Shown: positions 1-6,431 of the stretch, piece by piece
Layout of the letters: each line of letters starts with the position of its first letter
Numbering within the stretch: position 1 is the stretch's first letter
DNA from: Oscillospiraceae bacterium
GTDB taxonomy: Bacteria > Bacillota > Clostridia > Oscillospirales > UBA644
Assembly: GCA_015067385.1 (NCBI GenBank)
Contig: SVMP01000021.1
Coordinates: 1-18,407, forward strand
DNA: 18,407 bases
Direction of reading: 5' to 3'
Position numbers and translations under genes: made by a program
Notes under the pieces: model-generated
Seen by the model: the letters and a program-made list of their open reading frames with translations, nothing else
The model's database searches: none
What the model was told of the DNA's origin: nothing

Positions 1-3
1 ATC

Positions 4-146
4 TCACCGCAGGTGAGTATGTAATCGCCGAAGGCGTATGGCATCACGCGTCAGCGTGTATCCTCCTTCGGATTGATTACATACAACACTTTGTGTTGAT
101 TCCATACCGCAGACAAGCTGCGGATTTCATACACGGCTTCGCCGTG
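4..146. repeat. Hairpin array 1 (seven short inverted repeats)
   Basis: Seven small inverted repeats follow one another: 4-16 (TCACC/GGTGA), 26-36 (CGCC/GGCG), 45-58 (CACGC/GCGTG), 60-73 (weak, ATCC/GGAT), 84-98 (CAACAC/GTGTTG), 107-123 (CCGCAG/CTGCGG) and 132-146 (CACGGC/GCCGTG). Stems differ in sequence, and loops are mostly 3-5 nt. The linkers are related: in the left half GTATGTAAT (17-25) and GTATGGCAT (36-44), in the right half ATTACATAC (76-84) and the similar ones ending CATAC. So the linker orientation reverses near 60-75. It is not a CRISPR, since there is no constant repeat with unique spacers. The array may continue beyond the left edge. Function is unknown; a non-autonomous palindromic element is an inference. 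Confidence 0.8.
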
Positions 147-210
147 ATTTTACGAGTTGCATTTTATCCTACGAGCGCATATTGGGGCAACAATTTTGCA
201 TCCTAACACA

Positions 211-313
211 AAAGTCATTGATTTTCAAGGGCTTTTCGTGTTTTTAGGGGTAAAAAACAACCCTCTTTCACCATTGCACCTTTTCTTGAACCTTATGGAC
301 TTGAATCTGCGAC
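211..313. repeat. Conserved tail of hairpin array 1 (copy A)
   Basis: This stretch matches 1121-1222. Over the first 80 bases I count about seven mismatches and two single-base indels; the rest is weaker and differs mainly by transitions. It starts with an imperfect inverted repeat (AAAGTCATTGA / TCAAGGGCTTT) followed by a T-rich run, which looks like a degenerate terminator hairpin. A second short stem is possible between GGGGT (247-251) and ACCCT (260-264). A 71-codon reading frame crosses it, but it has no supporting ribosome binding site. Confidence 0.75.
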
Positions 314-330
314 ACGGTGAAAGTAAACTA

Positions 331-359
331 TTGAAATATTATAAACAGCATGTTATAAT
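331..359 (+). promoter_or_regulatory. Promoter of the dCMP-deaminase-like gene
   Basis: A -35 TTGAAA (331-336) and a perfect -10 TATAAT (354-359) are separated by 17 bp, just downstream of the repeat tail. The predicted transcript start near 366 leaves a short leader to the gene at 390. Confidence 0.75.
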
Positions 360-389
360 ATTGAGTAAATAAAACGGAGGTTCAATATT

Positions 390-881
390 ATGAAAAGGCA
401 AAATTATATAACATGGGACGAATATTTTATGGGGGTAGCATTACTTGCATCCATGCGATCGAAAGACCCTTGCACACAAGTTGGGGCTTGTATTGTTGAT
501 CGTGAAAATCATATACTTTCTACAGGGTATAATGGCTTTCCGTGCGGTTGTTCGGACGATGAATTTCCGTGGGAGAGAGAAGGAGCCTATTCCGAAACAA
601 AATATCCGTTTGTCGTTCACGCTGAGCTGAATGCAATTTTAAACGCTCACGGTAAAAGTTTGGTTGACGCAAAAATATATATTTCACTATTTCCTTGTAA
701 CGAGTGTGCAAAGGCAATAATTCAATCGGGAATTAAAGAGATTATTTATTTGTCAGATAAATATGCCGAAACGGACAGCACAATAGCCTCAAAAAGAATG
801 TTGACTTCGGCAGGGGTAAAGTTTACTCAACTTGTTTCCCGAAACACGTCGTTAACTATTGATTATAATGTGGGAAAATAG
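390..881 (+). CDS. dCMP deaminase family protein (ComEB-like)
   Basis: The 163-residue product belongs to the zinc-dependent cytidine/deoxycytidylate deaminase family, which converts dCMP to dUMP as a source of dTMP precursor. The zinc and catalytic motif HAE is at residues 77-79 (E79 as proton shuttle) and PCxxC is at 102-106 (C103 and C106 as zinc ligands). The N-terminal part (S/T-K-D-P-x-T-Q-V-G-A, about 24-33) and the GYNGFP segment (46-51) are typical of dCMP deaminases. GGAGG (376-380) lies 9 nt before the ATG, and a promoter and a terminator make it a single-gene unit. It sits between two hairpin-array/tail elements, so it may be cargo or simply flanked by repeats. The family is confident; exact substrate (dCMP versus a related nucleotide) is not proven by sequence. 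Confidence 0.9.
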   Translation: MKRQNYITWDEYFMGVALLASMRSKDPCTQVGACIVDRENHILSTGYNGFPCGCSDDEFPWEREGAYSETKYPFVVHAELNAILNAHGKSLVDAKIYISLFPCNECAKAIIQSGIKEIIYLSDKYAETDSTIASKRMLTSAGVKFTQLVSRNTSLTIDYNVGK

Positions 882-910
882 GTTCGAAATTGTTGGGGTA
901 ACTCACCAAA

Positions 911-940
911 AAGCCTAACGCATAAGCGTTAGGCTTTTTT
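911..940 (+). terminator. Rho-independent terminator after the deaminase gene
   Basis: A perfect 11-bp stem AAGCCTAACGC (911-921) / GCGTTAGGCTT (926-936) with an ATAA loop is followed by a run of T to 940. A run of A just upstream could make it work on the opposite strand too. Confidence 0.93.
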
Positions 941-965
941 GAACGATGTGTCCCGAATTCGAAAC

Positions 966-1112
966 GTGAGGTTTCCTTCGGAAGTGAAGTGCGCTTCGCG
1001 CGTGAAGTGTGCCTTCGGCACGTGAAAAGGAACACATCACATCACTGCGAATGAAGTGAGCAACATCACTATGCGAAGCATAACATCACTTTGGCGCAGC
1101 CAAAACTTCACT
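966..1112. repeat. Hairpin array 2 (six short inverted repeats, two opposed halves)
   Basis: Left half: hairpins at 973-983 (TTCC/GGAA), 991-1001 (GCGC/GCGC) and 1009-1021 (GTGCC/GGCAC), all with a TTC loop and joined by AGTGAAGT-type linkers (984-990, 1002-1008, variant at 1022-1030). Right half: 1042-1059 (degenerate, TCACT/AGTGA), 1070-1082 (TATGC/GCATA, GAA loop) and 1091-1103 (TTGGC/GCCAA, GCA loop), joined by AACATCACT linkers (1062-1070, 1082-1090) and ending in AACTTCACT (1104-1112). The last is the exact reverse complement of the left-half linker AGTGAAGT plus one base. Linker and loop polarity therefore flip once, near 1022-1040. Individual stems differ, so this is neither a CRISPR nor a simple tandem repeat. 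Confidence 0.85.
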
Positions 1113-1120
1113 AAATTCTT

Positions 1121-1222
1121 AAAGTCCTTGATTTTTCAAGGGCTTTTGTGTTTTTAGAGGTGAAAATCAACCTTCTTTTACCATTGCCCCTTTTCTTGAA
1201 TTTTGAGATTTGAGCTTGTGAC
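1121..1222. repeat. Conserved tail of hairpin array 2 (copy B)
   Basis: This is the second copy of the sequence at 211-313, in the same orientation and again directly right of a hairpin array. It opens with AAAGTCCTTGA (1121-1131) facing TCAAGGGCTTT, one G-U pair short of a perfect 11-bp stem, then a T-rich run. The second possible stem is GAGGT (1157-1161) with ACCTT (1170-1174). Compared with copy A, one pair in this stem changed on both sides (G-C to A-T). Confidence 0.78.
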
Positions 1223-1252
1223 TTTTTTATTTTCTATTTCAACAAGAGGTTA

Positions 1253-1281
1253 TTGCAAATTGTGTAGAAATATGTTATAAT
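1253..1281 (+). promoter_or_regulatory. Promoter of the GIY-YIG/DUF4357 gene
   Basis: A -35 TTGCAA (1253-1258) and a -10 TATAAT (1276-1281) with a 17-bp spacer end about 20 nt before the GTG start. The -10 context, ATGTTATAATAT, is the same as that of the deaminase promoter (350-361), apart from the base before it. Confidence 0.7.
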
Positions 1282-1301
1282 ATATTAGAAGAGGTGATAA
1301 T

Positions 1302-2144
1302 GTGGCTTTCAATAAGACAATTCAAATGTGCATTTTTGATGGTAATCCTAATGGACGGATTATGTGCGAGCTATCTAATTGGAACGGACGTGTGTATAAA
1401 ATTTCAAGAAATGATTTAAGCGAATTTGCTAATCGTCCAGATTGTGAGTATACAGGCGTTTATTTCCTTTTTGGAAAAAACGAGGATAATAAAGATACTG
1501 TTTATGTTGGCGAAGCAGAGAAGATGCTTGTTAGGTTGAAACAACATTTGAAAGATCCTAACTACTGGAACGATTGTGTGGTTGTTATATCAAAGGATAA
1601 TATCTTGAATAAAGCCCATGTGAAATATCTTGAGAACAAATTCTATACTCTTGCTGTAGATGCCAAACGGTCATCAATTATTAACAATACGGTGCCGACG
1701 TGTTCCTCAATTTCAGAGTTCGACGAATCCATGTTGACGGAATTTATTGAAAATGCAAGACTATTGGTCAATACCCTGGGTTACAAAGTGTTTGATAAGA
1801 TTGACACATCGGTTGTGGAAAAAGAAAACAGCGACATTATTTTTCATATTGCAGCTGCGCGAGGAGCAGATGCAAAGGGTTTGCTTGTGCCAGACGGCTT
1901 TATGGTGATCAAGGGTTCGAAAATTGCTAAAGATACAGTTCCAAGTATGTCAAGTAATCTTGTGAATTTGAGAAACATAATGTTGGAAAAAAACATAATA
2001 AATCAAGAGTTTGTCTTCGTTACTGACTATATATTTACAAGTCCTTCATTAGCTGCTGCTATTGTAATGGGTAGAAATGCTAATGGTCGAACAGAATGGA
2101 AGAATATTAATAATAAGAGTATTAAGGATATCGAGGAAGAATAA
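1302..2144 (+). CDS. GIY-YIG nuclease family protein with C-terminal DUF4357
   Basis: The 280-residue product has a GIY-YIG-type nuclease domain: GVY at 52-54, VYVGEAE at 67-73, R78 and H82 in the following helix, and E111 in LENKFY as the likely metal-binding glutamate. A C-terminal part of about 185-270 with an AAARGADAKG motif and a conserved tail resembles DUF4357, which is often joined to GIY-YIG domains in accessory genes. The start is GTG (1302), preceded by AGAGGTG at 1290-1296; the ATG at 1300 is in another frame. It stands alone with its own promoter. Its role (DNA processing, restriction or defence) cannot be read from sequence; the domain assignment is from motif recognition, with DUF4357 the less certain part. 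Confidence 0.85.
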   Translation: MAFNKTIQMCIFDGNPNGRIMCELSNWNGRVYKISRNDLSEFANRPDCEYTGVYFLFGKNEDNKDTVYVGEAEKMLVRLKQHLKDPNYWNDCVVVISKDNILNKAHVKYLENKFYTLAVDAKRSSIINNTVPTCSSISEFDESMLTEFIENARLLVNTLGYKVFDKIDTSVVEKENSDIIFHIAAARGADAKGLLVPDGFMVIKGSKIAKDTVPSMSSNLVNLRNIMLEKNIINQEFVFVTDYIFTSPSLAAAIVMGRNANGRTEWKNINNKSIKDIEEE

Positions 2145-2512
2145 CCGTTATAGGTTTCGAACCTTTCTTTCTTTTTTTAAAATTATTAATAGGAGTGGTA
2201 AAAATCATCCTGTTAATGTCTTTGGGACAATGAAATCAAGTATTAGTGTTGACGTAAAAACCTAATGCAAAGAAGTGCTTGTGAGAAAGTTATATATGAT
2301 TTAATGCAAGCTTCATCATTGGTTTTTCCTGGTCATTATGAACATATCGAAAAACAACCAAATAAAGAATGTGTTTTTATAGAAGCAAATAATAAATCAA
2401 AACCGAATTCGGATTGACAACAGACAATGGCTACAGAGTATTTCAATCATAATGCTCCGTTTCGTCTGACTGCGAATACGTTTGAATATAAAACGAAAGA
2501 GGTATACCGATT
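2145..2512. other. Gene-poor stretch with small unassigned reading frames
   Basis: After the GIY-YIG gene there is a weak hairpin (AGGTT 2152-2156 / AACCT 2160-2164) followed by a T-rich run, possibly a terminator. One frame is open from an ATG at 2265 to a TGA at 2415-2417 (50 residues). After that stop it is open again from an ATG at 2427 to a TGA at 2514-2516, overlapping the next gene's ATG. Neither has a good ribosome binding site and I recognise neither product. This could be the remains of a gene, or non-coding. Confidence 0.35.
2414..2444 (+). promoter_or_regulatory. Possible promoter of the SGNH hydrolase gene
   Basis: A perfect -35 TTGACA (2414-2419) is followed by only a weak -10 (TATTTC at 2439-2444, 19-bp spacer). 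It is offered because no better promoter is visible upstream of the gene at 2513. Confidence 0.3.
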
Positions 2513-3268
2513 ATGATTCATTCTTTCTTACTGATCGGACAGTCTAATGCTGCCGGTCGTGGATTATTAACGGATGCAGAGCCGCTTGACGCTTGTAATG
2601 GTAAGCTCTTGGTTCTTCGTAACGGTCGTTGGGTTGAAATGTACCGCCCCGTTAACCCTGACCGTGTATTTTCCGGTACTTGTCTTGCCGAAAGCTTCGC
2701 AAAAGCATATTCGGAAGCTTATTCGGATGTTAATGTTGGTATAATTCCCTGTGCAGACGGCGGAACTTCATTGGCTCAGTGGCAGCCGGGAGAAGTTTTG
2801 TTTGATAATGCGGTCAATTGTGCGAAACTTGCAATGCGTACATCTCATTTGGTTGGTGTTCTTTGGCATCAGGGCGAATCAGATTGCAGTGAGGAGCTTT
2901 ATCCTCTTTATAGACAAAATTTTCAGAATATTACGGAAGCATTGCGAAAAGAACTCAATATCCCGAATCTTCCTTTCTTGCTTGGCGGACTGGGCGATTT
3001 CCTTGCAGAATGTACGATGTCGGAAGATATGAAAAACTATCATTATATAAATAACACTCTTCAGAAAATCGCAAATGATGATCCCGATTGTGCTTTTGTT
3101 TCTGCGGAAGGACTTGGCGCAAATCCCGATAACCTTCATTTTAACTCAAAAGCTTTAAAAGAATTCGGTGTTCGATATTTTAACCAATTCCAAAAAATCT
3201 TCGGGGATCGTAACGGTATTGTCTCGGAAAAAAATCACATACCTCTGACAGCAATGGAAATGATATGA
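2513..3268 (+). CDS. Sialate O-acetylesterase-like SGNH hydrolase
   Basis: The 251-residue product matches the sialate O-acetylesterase/CE6-type carbohydrate esterase domain (SASA). It has GQSNAAGRG (9-17) with nucleophile S11, a DGG block near 82-84, WHQGESD (118-124), and D206-N-L-H209 as the Asp/His pair. Such enzymes remove acetyl groups from sialic acid or plant polysaccharides. There is no signal peptide or membrane segment, so a cytoplasmic enzyme acting on imported acetylated oligosaccharides is likely. AAAGAGG (2496-2502) precedes the ATG by 10 nt, and an in-frame stop lies just upstream, which fixes the start region. The gene stands alone with no adjacent glycoside hydrolase or sugar transporter, so the substrate is unknown. 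Confidence 0.85.
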   Translation: MIHSFLLIGQSNAAGRGLLTDAEPLDACNGKLLVLRNGRWVEMYRPVNPDRVFSGTCLAESFAKAYSEAYSDVNVGIIPCADGGTSLAQWQPGEVLFDNAVNCAKLAMRTSHLVGVLWHQGESDCSEELYPLYRQNFQNITEALRKELNIPNLPFLLGGLGDFLAECTMSEDMKNYHYINNTLQKIANDDPDCAFVSAEGLGANPDNLHFNSKALKEFGVRYFNQFQKIFGDRNGIVSEKNHIPLTAMEMI

Positions 3269-3318
3269 ATTCCTCTATAAGTCTTTTAAAATTATGGAAA
3301 AATAAATATTACAGATTG

Positions 3319-3350
3319 AAAGTCCTTTTTAAAAGGGCTTTTTCTTTTTT
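3319..3350 (+). terminator. Terminator after the SGNH hydrolase gene
   Basis: AAAGTCCTTTT faces AAAAGGGCTTT (3331-3341), with one G-U pair, followed by a T-rich run to 3350. The nearby perfect palindrome GTGAAAA (3406-3412) / TTTTCAC (3416-3422) has no assigned role. Confidence 0.75.
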
Positions 3351-3478
3351 GGTGAACATTATATTGTAAATCATATCTTTCGTTTTCAAAAAACACAAAA
3401 TCTGTGTGAAAAGCCTTTTCACGTTATTCTCTTTAAAGCCTTGTTTTCCACTTTTTTTGTTTTGAAATAAAAAGGGTA

Positions 3479-3507
3479 TTGACAAAAGCGTTAAAACTGT
3501 ATATAAT
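3479..3507 (+). promoter_or_regulatory. Promoter of the YtrA-type ABC operon
   Basis: Perfect -35 TTGACA (3479-3484) and perfect -10 TATAAT (3502-3507) are separated by 17 bp. Transcription should start near 3514, giving a leader of only about 20 nt before the GTG at 3535. Confidence 0.9.
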
Positions 3508-3522
3508 AGATATATACAGTTT
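3494..3522. promoter_or_regulatory. Palindromic operator overlapping the -10
   Basis: A perfect 12-bp inverted repeat, AAACTGTATATA (3494-3505) and TATATACAGTTT (3511-3522), has a 5-nt centre. It covers the -10 and the predicted start site. GntR/YtrA repressors bind such palindromes ahead of their own operons, so autorepression by the next gene's product is the natural inference. Confidence 0.8.
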
Positions 3523-3534
3523 CGGGGTGATGAT

Positions 3535-3912
3535 GTGAATATTTTAATTGATAATAAAAGCGGTGAACCTATATATAATCAAATATATAATCAGATCAAG
3601 AATCAAATTATAAGCGGAGAACTTGAAGAAAATGAAATGCTGCCGTCTATACGAGGACTTGCAAAAGATCTGCGTATCAGTTTTATTACCACTAAGCGAG
3701 CATATGAGGTTCTTGAAAAAGAAGGGTTTATTTATACTTTGCCCGCGAAAGGGTGTTATGTTGCACCGAAAAATATTGAACTTTTGCGGGAGGAGAATCT
3801 GAAAAAGATAGAGGAACATATCGAGCAGATATCAAAACTTGCGGCTTCATGTAATTTAAGTAAAGATGATATTATTGAAATGATTACTTTCGGAATGGAG
3901 GAGTCAGAATGA
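3535..3912 (+). CDS. GntR-family transcriptional regulator, YtrA type
   Basis: The 125-residue product has an N-terminal GntR winged helix-turn-helix (about residues 8-77) with the hallmark PIYNQI...I.SG.L..NE.LPSIR.LAKDL and a wing ending GFIYT.P.KG.YV. The short helical tail (about 80-120) is typical of the YtrA subfamily, which has no ligand-binding domain and dimerises by these helices. The start is GTG with GGGGTG (3524-3529) 5 nt before; the ATG two bases upstream runs at once into a stop. Its stop overlaps the ATPase gene start (ATGA), so the two are translationally coupled. YtrA-type regulators usually repress ABC operons that respond to cell-envelope stress or peptide antibiotics; the inducer here is unknown. 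Confidence 0.93.
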   Translation: MNILIDNKSGEPIYNQIYNQIKNQIISGELEENEMLPSIRGLAKDLRISFITTKRAYEVLEKEGFIYTLPAKGCYVAPKNIELLREENLKKIEEHIEQISKLAASCNLSKDDIIEMITFGMEESE

Positions 3913-4751
3913 ATGCACTTGAAATACAAAATGTAAGCAAATCCTTTTCGGGATTTTGTTTGGATAACATAAGCCTTACTTTGCCGAGCGGCTGCATTAT
4001 GGGGTTGATAGGGGAAAATGGTGCAGGTAAAAGTACAACTATAAAACTTATCCTTGATATTCTTCATAAGGACAGCGGTAAGATCTCTATATTAGGCAAG
4101 GACAACGGTAATGATATATCACTTATAAAAGAAGATATCGGTGTTGTGCTTGACGATGTCGGTATCCCCGAATGTTTGACGGCAAAACAGGTTGGAAATG
4201 TTATGAAACATTCTTTTCGTAATTGGAATGATGATGAATATTTCAATCTTCTTAATAAATTATCGCTGCCCGAAAACAAGCCGTTTAAAGACTTTTCCCG
4301 CGGTATGAAAACGAAACTCGGAATTGCGATCGCTATGTCTCACGAGGCAAAACTTTTACTGCTGGACGAACCAACAATCGGACTTGACCCTGTCGTCCGT
4401 GATGAAGTTGTTGATATGTTTTACGATTTTACAAGAGATGAGAATCATTCAATTCTTATATCATCTCATATTGTCAGCGATCTTGAAAAGCTTTGTGATT
4501 ATATTGCGTTTTTACATAAAGGCAAGCTTTTGCTTTGTGAAGAAAAAGACGAGCTTTTAGCTGAATACGGTATTATTTATTGTACGGTCGAACAGCTTTC
4601 ATCTCTTGACAAAAATGCCGTAAAATACAAAAAAGAAACTCCGTACGGCGCCGAGGTTATCGTGTCTCGTCAAAAAGCGCCATGCGGATTTAAGATAAAC
4701 CCCATCAGTATTGAGGAACTTTTTGTGTTTATGGCAAAGGAGGCGAAATAG
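3909..4751 (+). CDS. ABC transporter ATP-binding protein
   Basis: The 280-residue ATPase subunit carries Walker A GENGAGKST (35-43), a degenerate signature FSRGMK (129-134), Walker B LLLLDEP (149-155) and the H-loop histidine H187. The C-terminal about 75 residues form the variable tail seen in YtrB-like and BcrA-like exporters. It overlaps the regulator by 4 bp and abuts the permease with no gap, so it should energise that membrane partner. Substrate is unknown; export of, or protection against, a membrane-active compound is the usual role of this operon type. Confidence 0.95.
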   Translation: MNALEIQNVSKSFSGFCLDNISLTLPSGCIMGLIGENGAGKSTTIKLILDILHKDSGKISILGKDNGNDISLIKEDIGVVLDDVGIPECLTAKQVGNVMKHSFRNWNDDEYFNLLNKLSLPENKPFKDFSRGMKTKLGIAIAMSHEAKLLLLDEPTIGLDPVVRDEVVDMFYDFTRDENHSILISSHIVSDLEKLCDYIAFLHKGKLLLCEEKDELLAEYGIIYCTVEQLSSLDKNAVKYKKETPYGAEVIVSRQKAPCGFKINPISIEELFVFMAKEAK

Positions 4752-5378
4752 ATGAAGGGACTTATTCTGAAAGATCTGTATATGATGAAAAAATATTGCA
4801 AATCATATCTTTTGATTACGTTTGTATTTGTTGCCGTGTCTTTTGCAAGCAGTGAAAACTTGTTTTTGGTTTTTTATCCGTGTTTGCTTTGCGGTATGAT
4901 ACCGGTCAACCTGCTTGGTTATGACGAGCGAAGCAAGTGGTTGCAATACAGCGAAACAATGCCGTACACCAAAGGACAGATCGTTAGTTGTAAATATCTG
5001 ATAGGGTTGGGGACACAGGTGGCAGTTCTTCTTGTTACAGGGGCTTCCCAGGCAATCAAAATGAGCATCAACGGCACTTTTATTCTCGGGGACTACCTTG
5101 TTCTTGTGATGCTTTTACTGATCATGTCTCTTTTGGCATCTTCCGTAACACTTCCTTTTATGTTCAAATTAGGCGTTGAAAAAGGAAGAATGGCTTATTA
5201 TATAATGATAGGCATTGTATGCGCCGGAAGTATTATTTCATCTAATCTTTTATCCGAATCATCTGCTTCGGAAATAAAGCTGAATGCGGCTTTGCCCATA
5301 ATATGCTTTGTCGGACTCGCATTGTATGTCCTCTCTTGGTTTTTGTCTGTAATTTTTTATAAGAAACGTGAGTTATAG
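4752..5378 (+). CDS. ABC-2 type transporter permease
   Basis: The 208-residue integral membrane protein begins MKGLILKDLYMMKKY, a start typical of small ABC-2 permeases (ABC2_membrane_5 type). I see about six hydrophobic segments, near 18-34, 38-56, 88-105, 113-135, 148-168 and 178-202. The cytoplasmic ETMPYTKGQIVSCKYL motif (72-87) is characteristic of the family. AAAGGAGG (4736-4743) lies 8 nt before the ATG, which immediately follows the ATPase stop. It presumably forms a homodimeric channel with that ATPase. Confidence 0.92.
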   Translation: MKGLILKDLYMMKKYCKSYLLITFVFVAVSFASSENLFLVFYPCLLCGMIPVNLLGYDERSKWLQYSETMPYTKGQIVSCKYLIGLGTQVAVLLVTGASQAIKMSINGTFILGDYLVLVMLLLIMSLLASSVTLPFMFKLGVEKGRMAYYIMIGIVCAGSIISSNLLSESSASEIKLNAALPIICFVGLALYVLSWFLSVIFYKKREL

Positions 5379-5410
5379 TTTGCGAATAAAATCATAGCAT
5401 AATAACGATT

Positions 5411-5459
5411 AAACGGAAAATCCCGGGAATCCACGGGATTTTCCGTTTCTGTTTTTTTG
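5411..5459. terminator. Strong terminator between convergent genes
   Basis: A perfect 15-bp stem, AAACGGAAAATCCCG (5411-5425) and its complement (5434-5448), has an 8-nt loop and a T-rich run to 5459. It ends the ABC operon. On the minus strand there is no comparable T-run, but the same stem lies just past the stop of the FliB-like gene and may also define its 3' end. Confidence 0.95.
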
Positions 5460-5460
5460 T

Positions 5461-6417
5461 TTATATAACCGCATTTGAAAAATCATACAGATCTTTTATA
5501 ATTTCGGTGTTCGATTCCGAATATTCTATTTCTTCCGAGACGGTTCTTGCAATGTCTATAAGTCCGTCGATGTCCTTTGCATCTGTGTGTTCAGCTATTG
5601 ATGCGATAAGTACCGAACAAATTATAGAAAATGTTATTCCCGAACAAAAATCCGCATCTCCTTTTGCACCGATGCAATGTCTGTAAATAAAATAAGTCAG
5701 GATTCGTTCAAGCGGAAGTTCGAGACATTGGGAAACAGTTGGTTCTCCTCGGTAGGCTTCAAAAAGCTTTCGATTATCATTGTTTAGAAATTCCAATCGG
5801 TCTAAGATCCGAAGCCACGTGTCCCGATTTGAGTAAAAATCGTTAAAGCCGAATGTATCAGTGATTTTTTTGATCTTATTAATGAAATTCAGGTCTTTTC
5901 CTGCTTCTAACAATTCTATGATGAATTCAATATCGCCTAAATAATTTAGTTCATCCTCATCGTTGATCGGGTCATCTTCCGGGAACGGTAAGTTCGATTC
6001 GTCTTCAATTTCACCGATCTCAACAATGCGGTTGTCTTCGGATGTTAAAATAAGACGGCATGCCTCTTCGCAGCACATTCCGATTCCCACGATCTTGCCA
6101 ATAATTGTGTCTTCGTAAAAACGGGGATGATCTGTACATATATCGCACAGGTGACCTTCGCCGAATTCATTGATTATCTTACATAATCCTGAATCGTCAA
6201 GATGCGGACATTTGCCTTTATCCGTCAGTCTGAAATGCGGAATGTCGTCAAAATCAATGCTGTTTCGTATTACTTCGCCGTACGCCCTTTCTTCTTCCGC
6301 ATAAAGATCAAGTGTGTCATCATCAATATCTATTTCCCAACCGATACAGCAGCTGTGTTTGCATTTGTCGGCAATGCATTTGAATTTCTTATAATAAGCA
6401 TGTGCAAAAAGTTTCAT
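5461..6417 (-). CDS. FliB-family (flagellin lysine-N-methylase-like) protein
   Basis: The 318-residue product shows the cysteine-rich N-terminal signature of FliB-like proteins: cysteines at 14, 19, 23, 24, 70, 79, 91, 94, 115, 116 and 120, within CxxxxCxxxCC-GW, KCPHLDDSGLC, LCDICTDHPRF and CCEEACRL. FliB methylates surface lysines of flagellin in Salmonella; the cysteines could hold a metal or Fe-S cluster. The C-terminal two thirds are helical and less conserved. An AGGAGA ribosome binding site precedes the ATG, and a terminator-like hairpin lies just upstream. No flagellar gene is in this window, so the real substrate is open; many Clostridia have several paralogues. Family assignment is firm, flagellin as substrate is not. 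Confidence 0.85.
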   Translation of the reverse strand: MKLFAHAYYKKFKCIADKCKHSCCIGWEIDIDDDTLDLYAEEERAYGEVIRNSIDFDDIPHFRLTDKGKCPHLDDSGLCKIINEFGEGHLCDICTDHPRFYEDTIIGKIVGIGMCCEEACRLILTSEDNRIVEIGEIEDESNLPFPEDDPINDEDELNYLGDIEFIIELLEAGKDLNFINKIKKITDTFGFNDFYSNRDTWLRILDRLEFLNNDNRKLFEAYRGEPTVSQCLELPLERILTYFIYRHCIGAKGDADFCSGITFSIICSVLIASIAEHTDAKDIDGLIDIARTVSEEIEYSESNTEIIKDLYDFSNAVI

Positions 6418-6431
6418 TTTTCTTCTCCTGT

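Noticed and set aside
157..372. 71-codon plus-strand reading frame before the deaminase gene
   Set aside because: It lies across the repeat tail, has no ribosome binding site or promoter, and copy B of the tail does not keep the frame because of indels.
966..1112. CRISPR array
   Set aside because: There is no constant 23-40 bp repeat with unique spacers of even length; the constant parts are 7-9 bp linkers and the units are hairpins. No cas genes are nearby.
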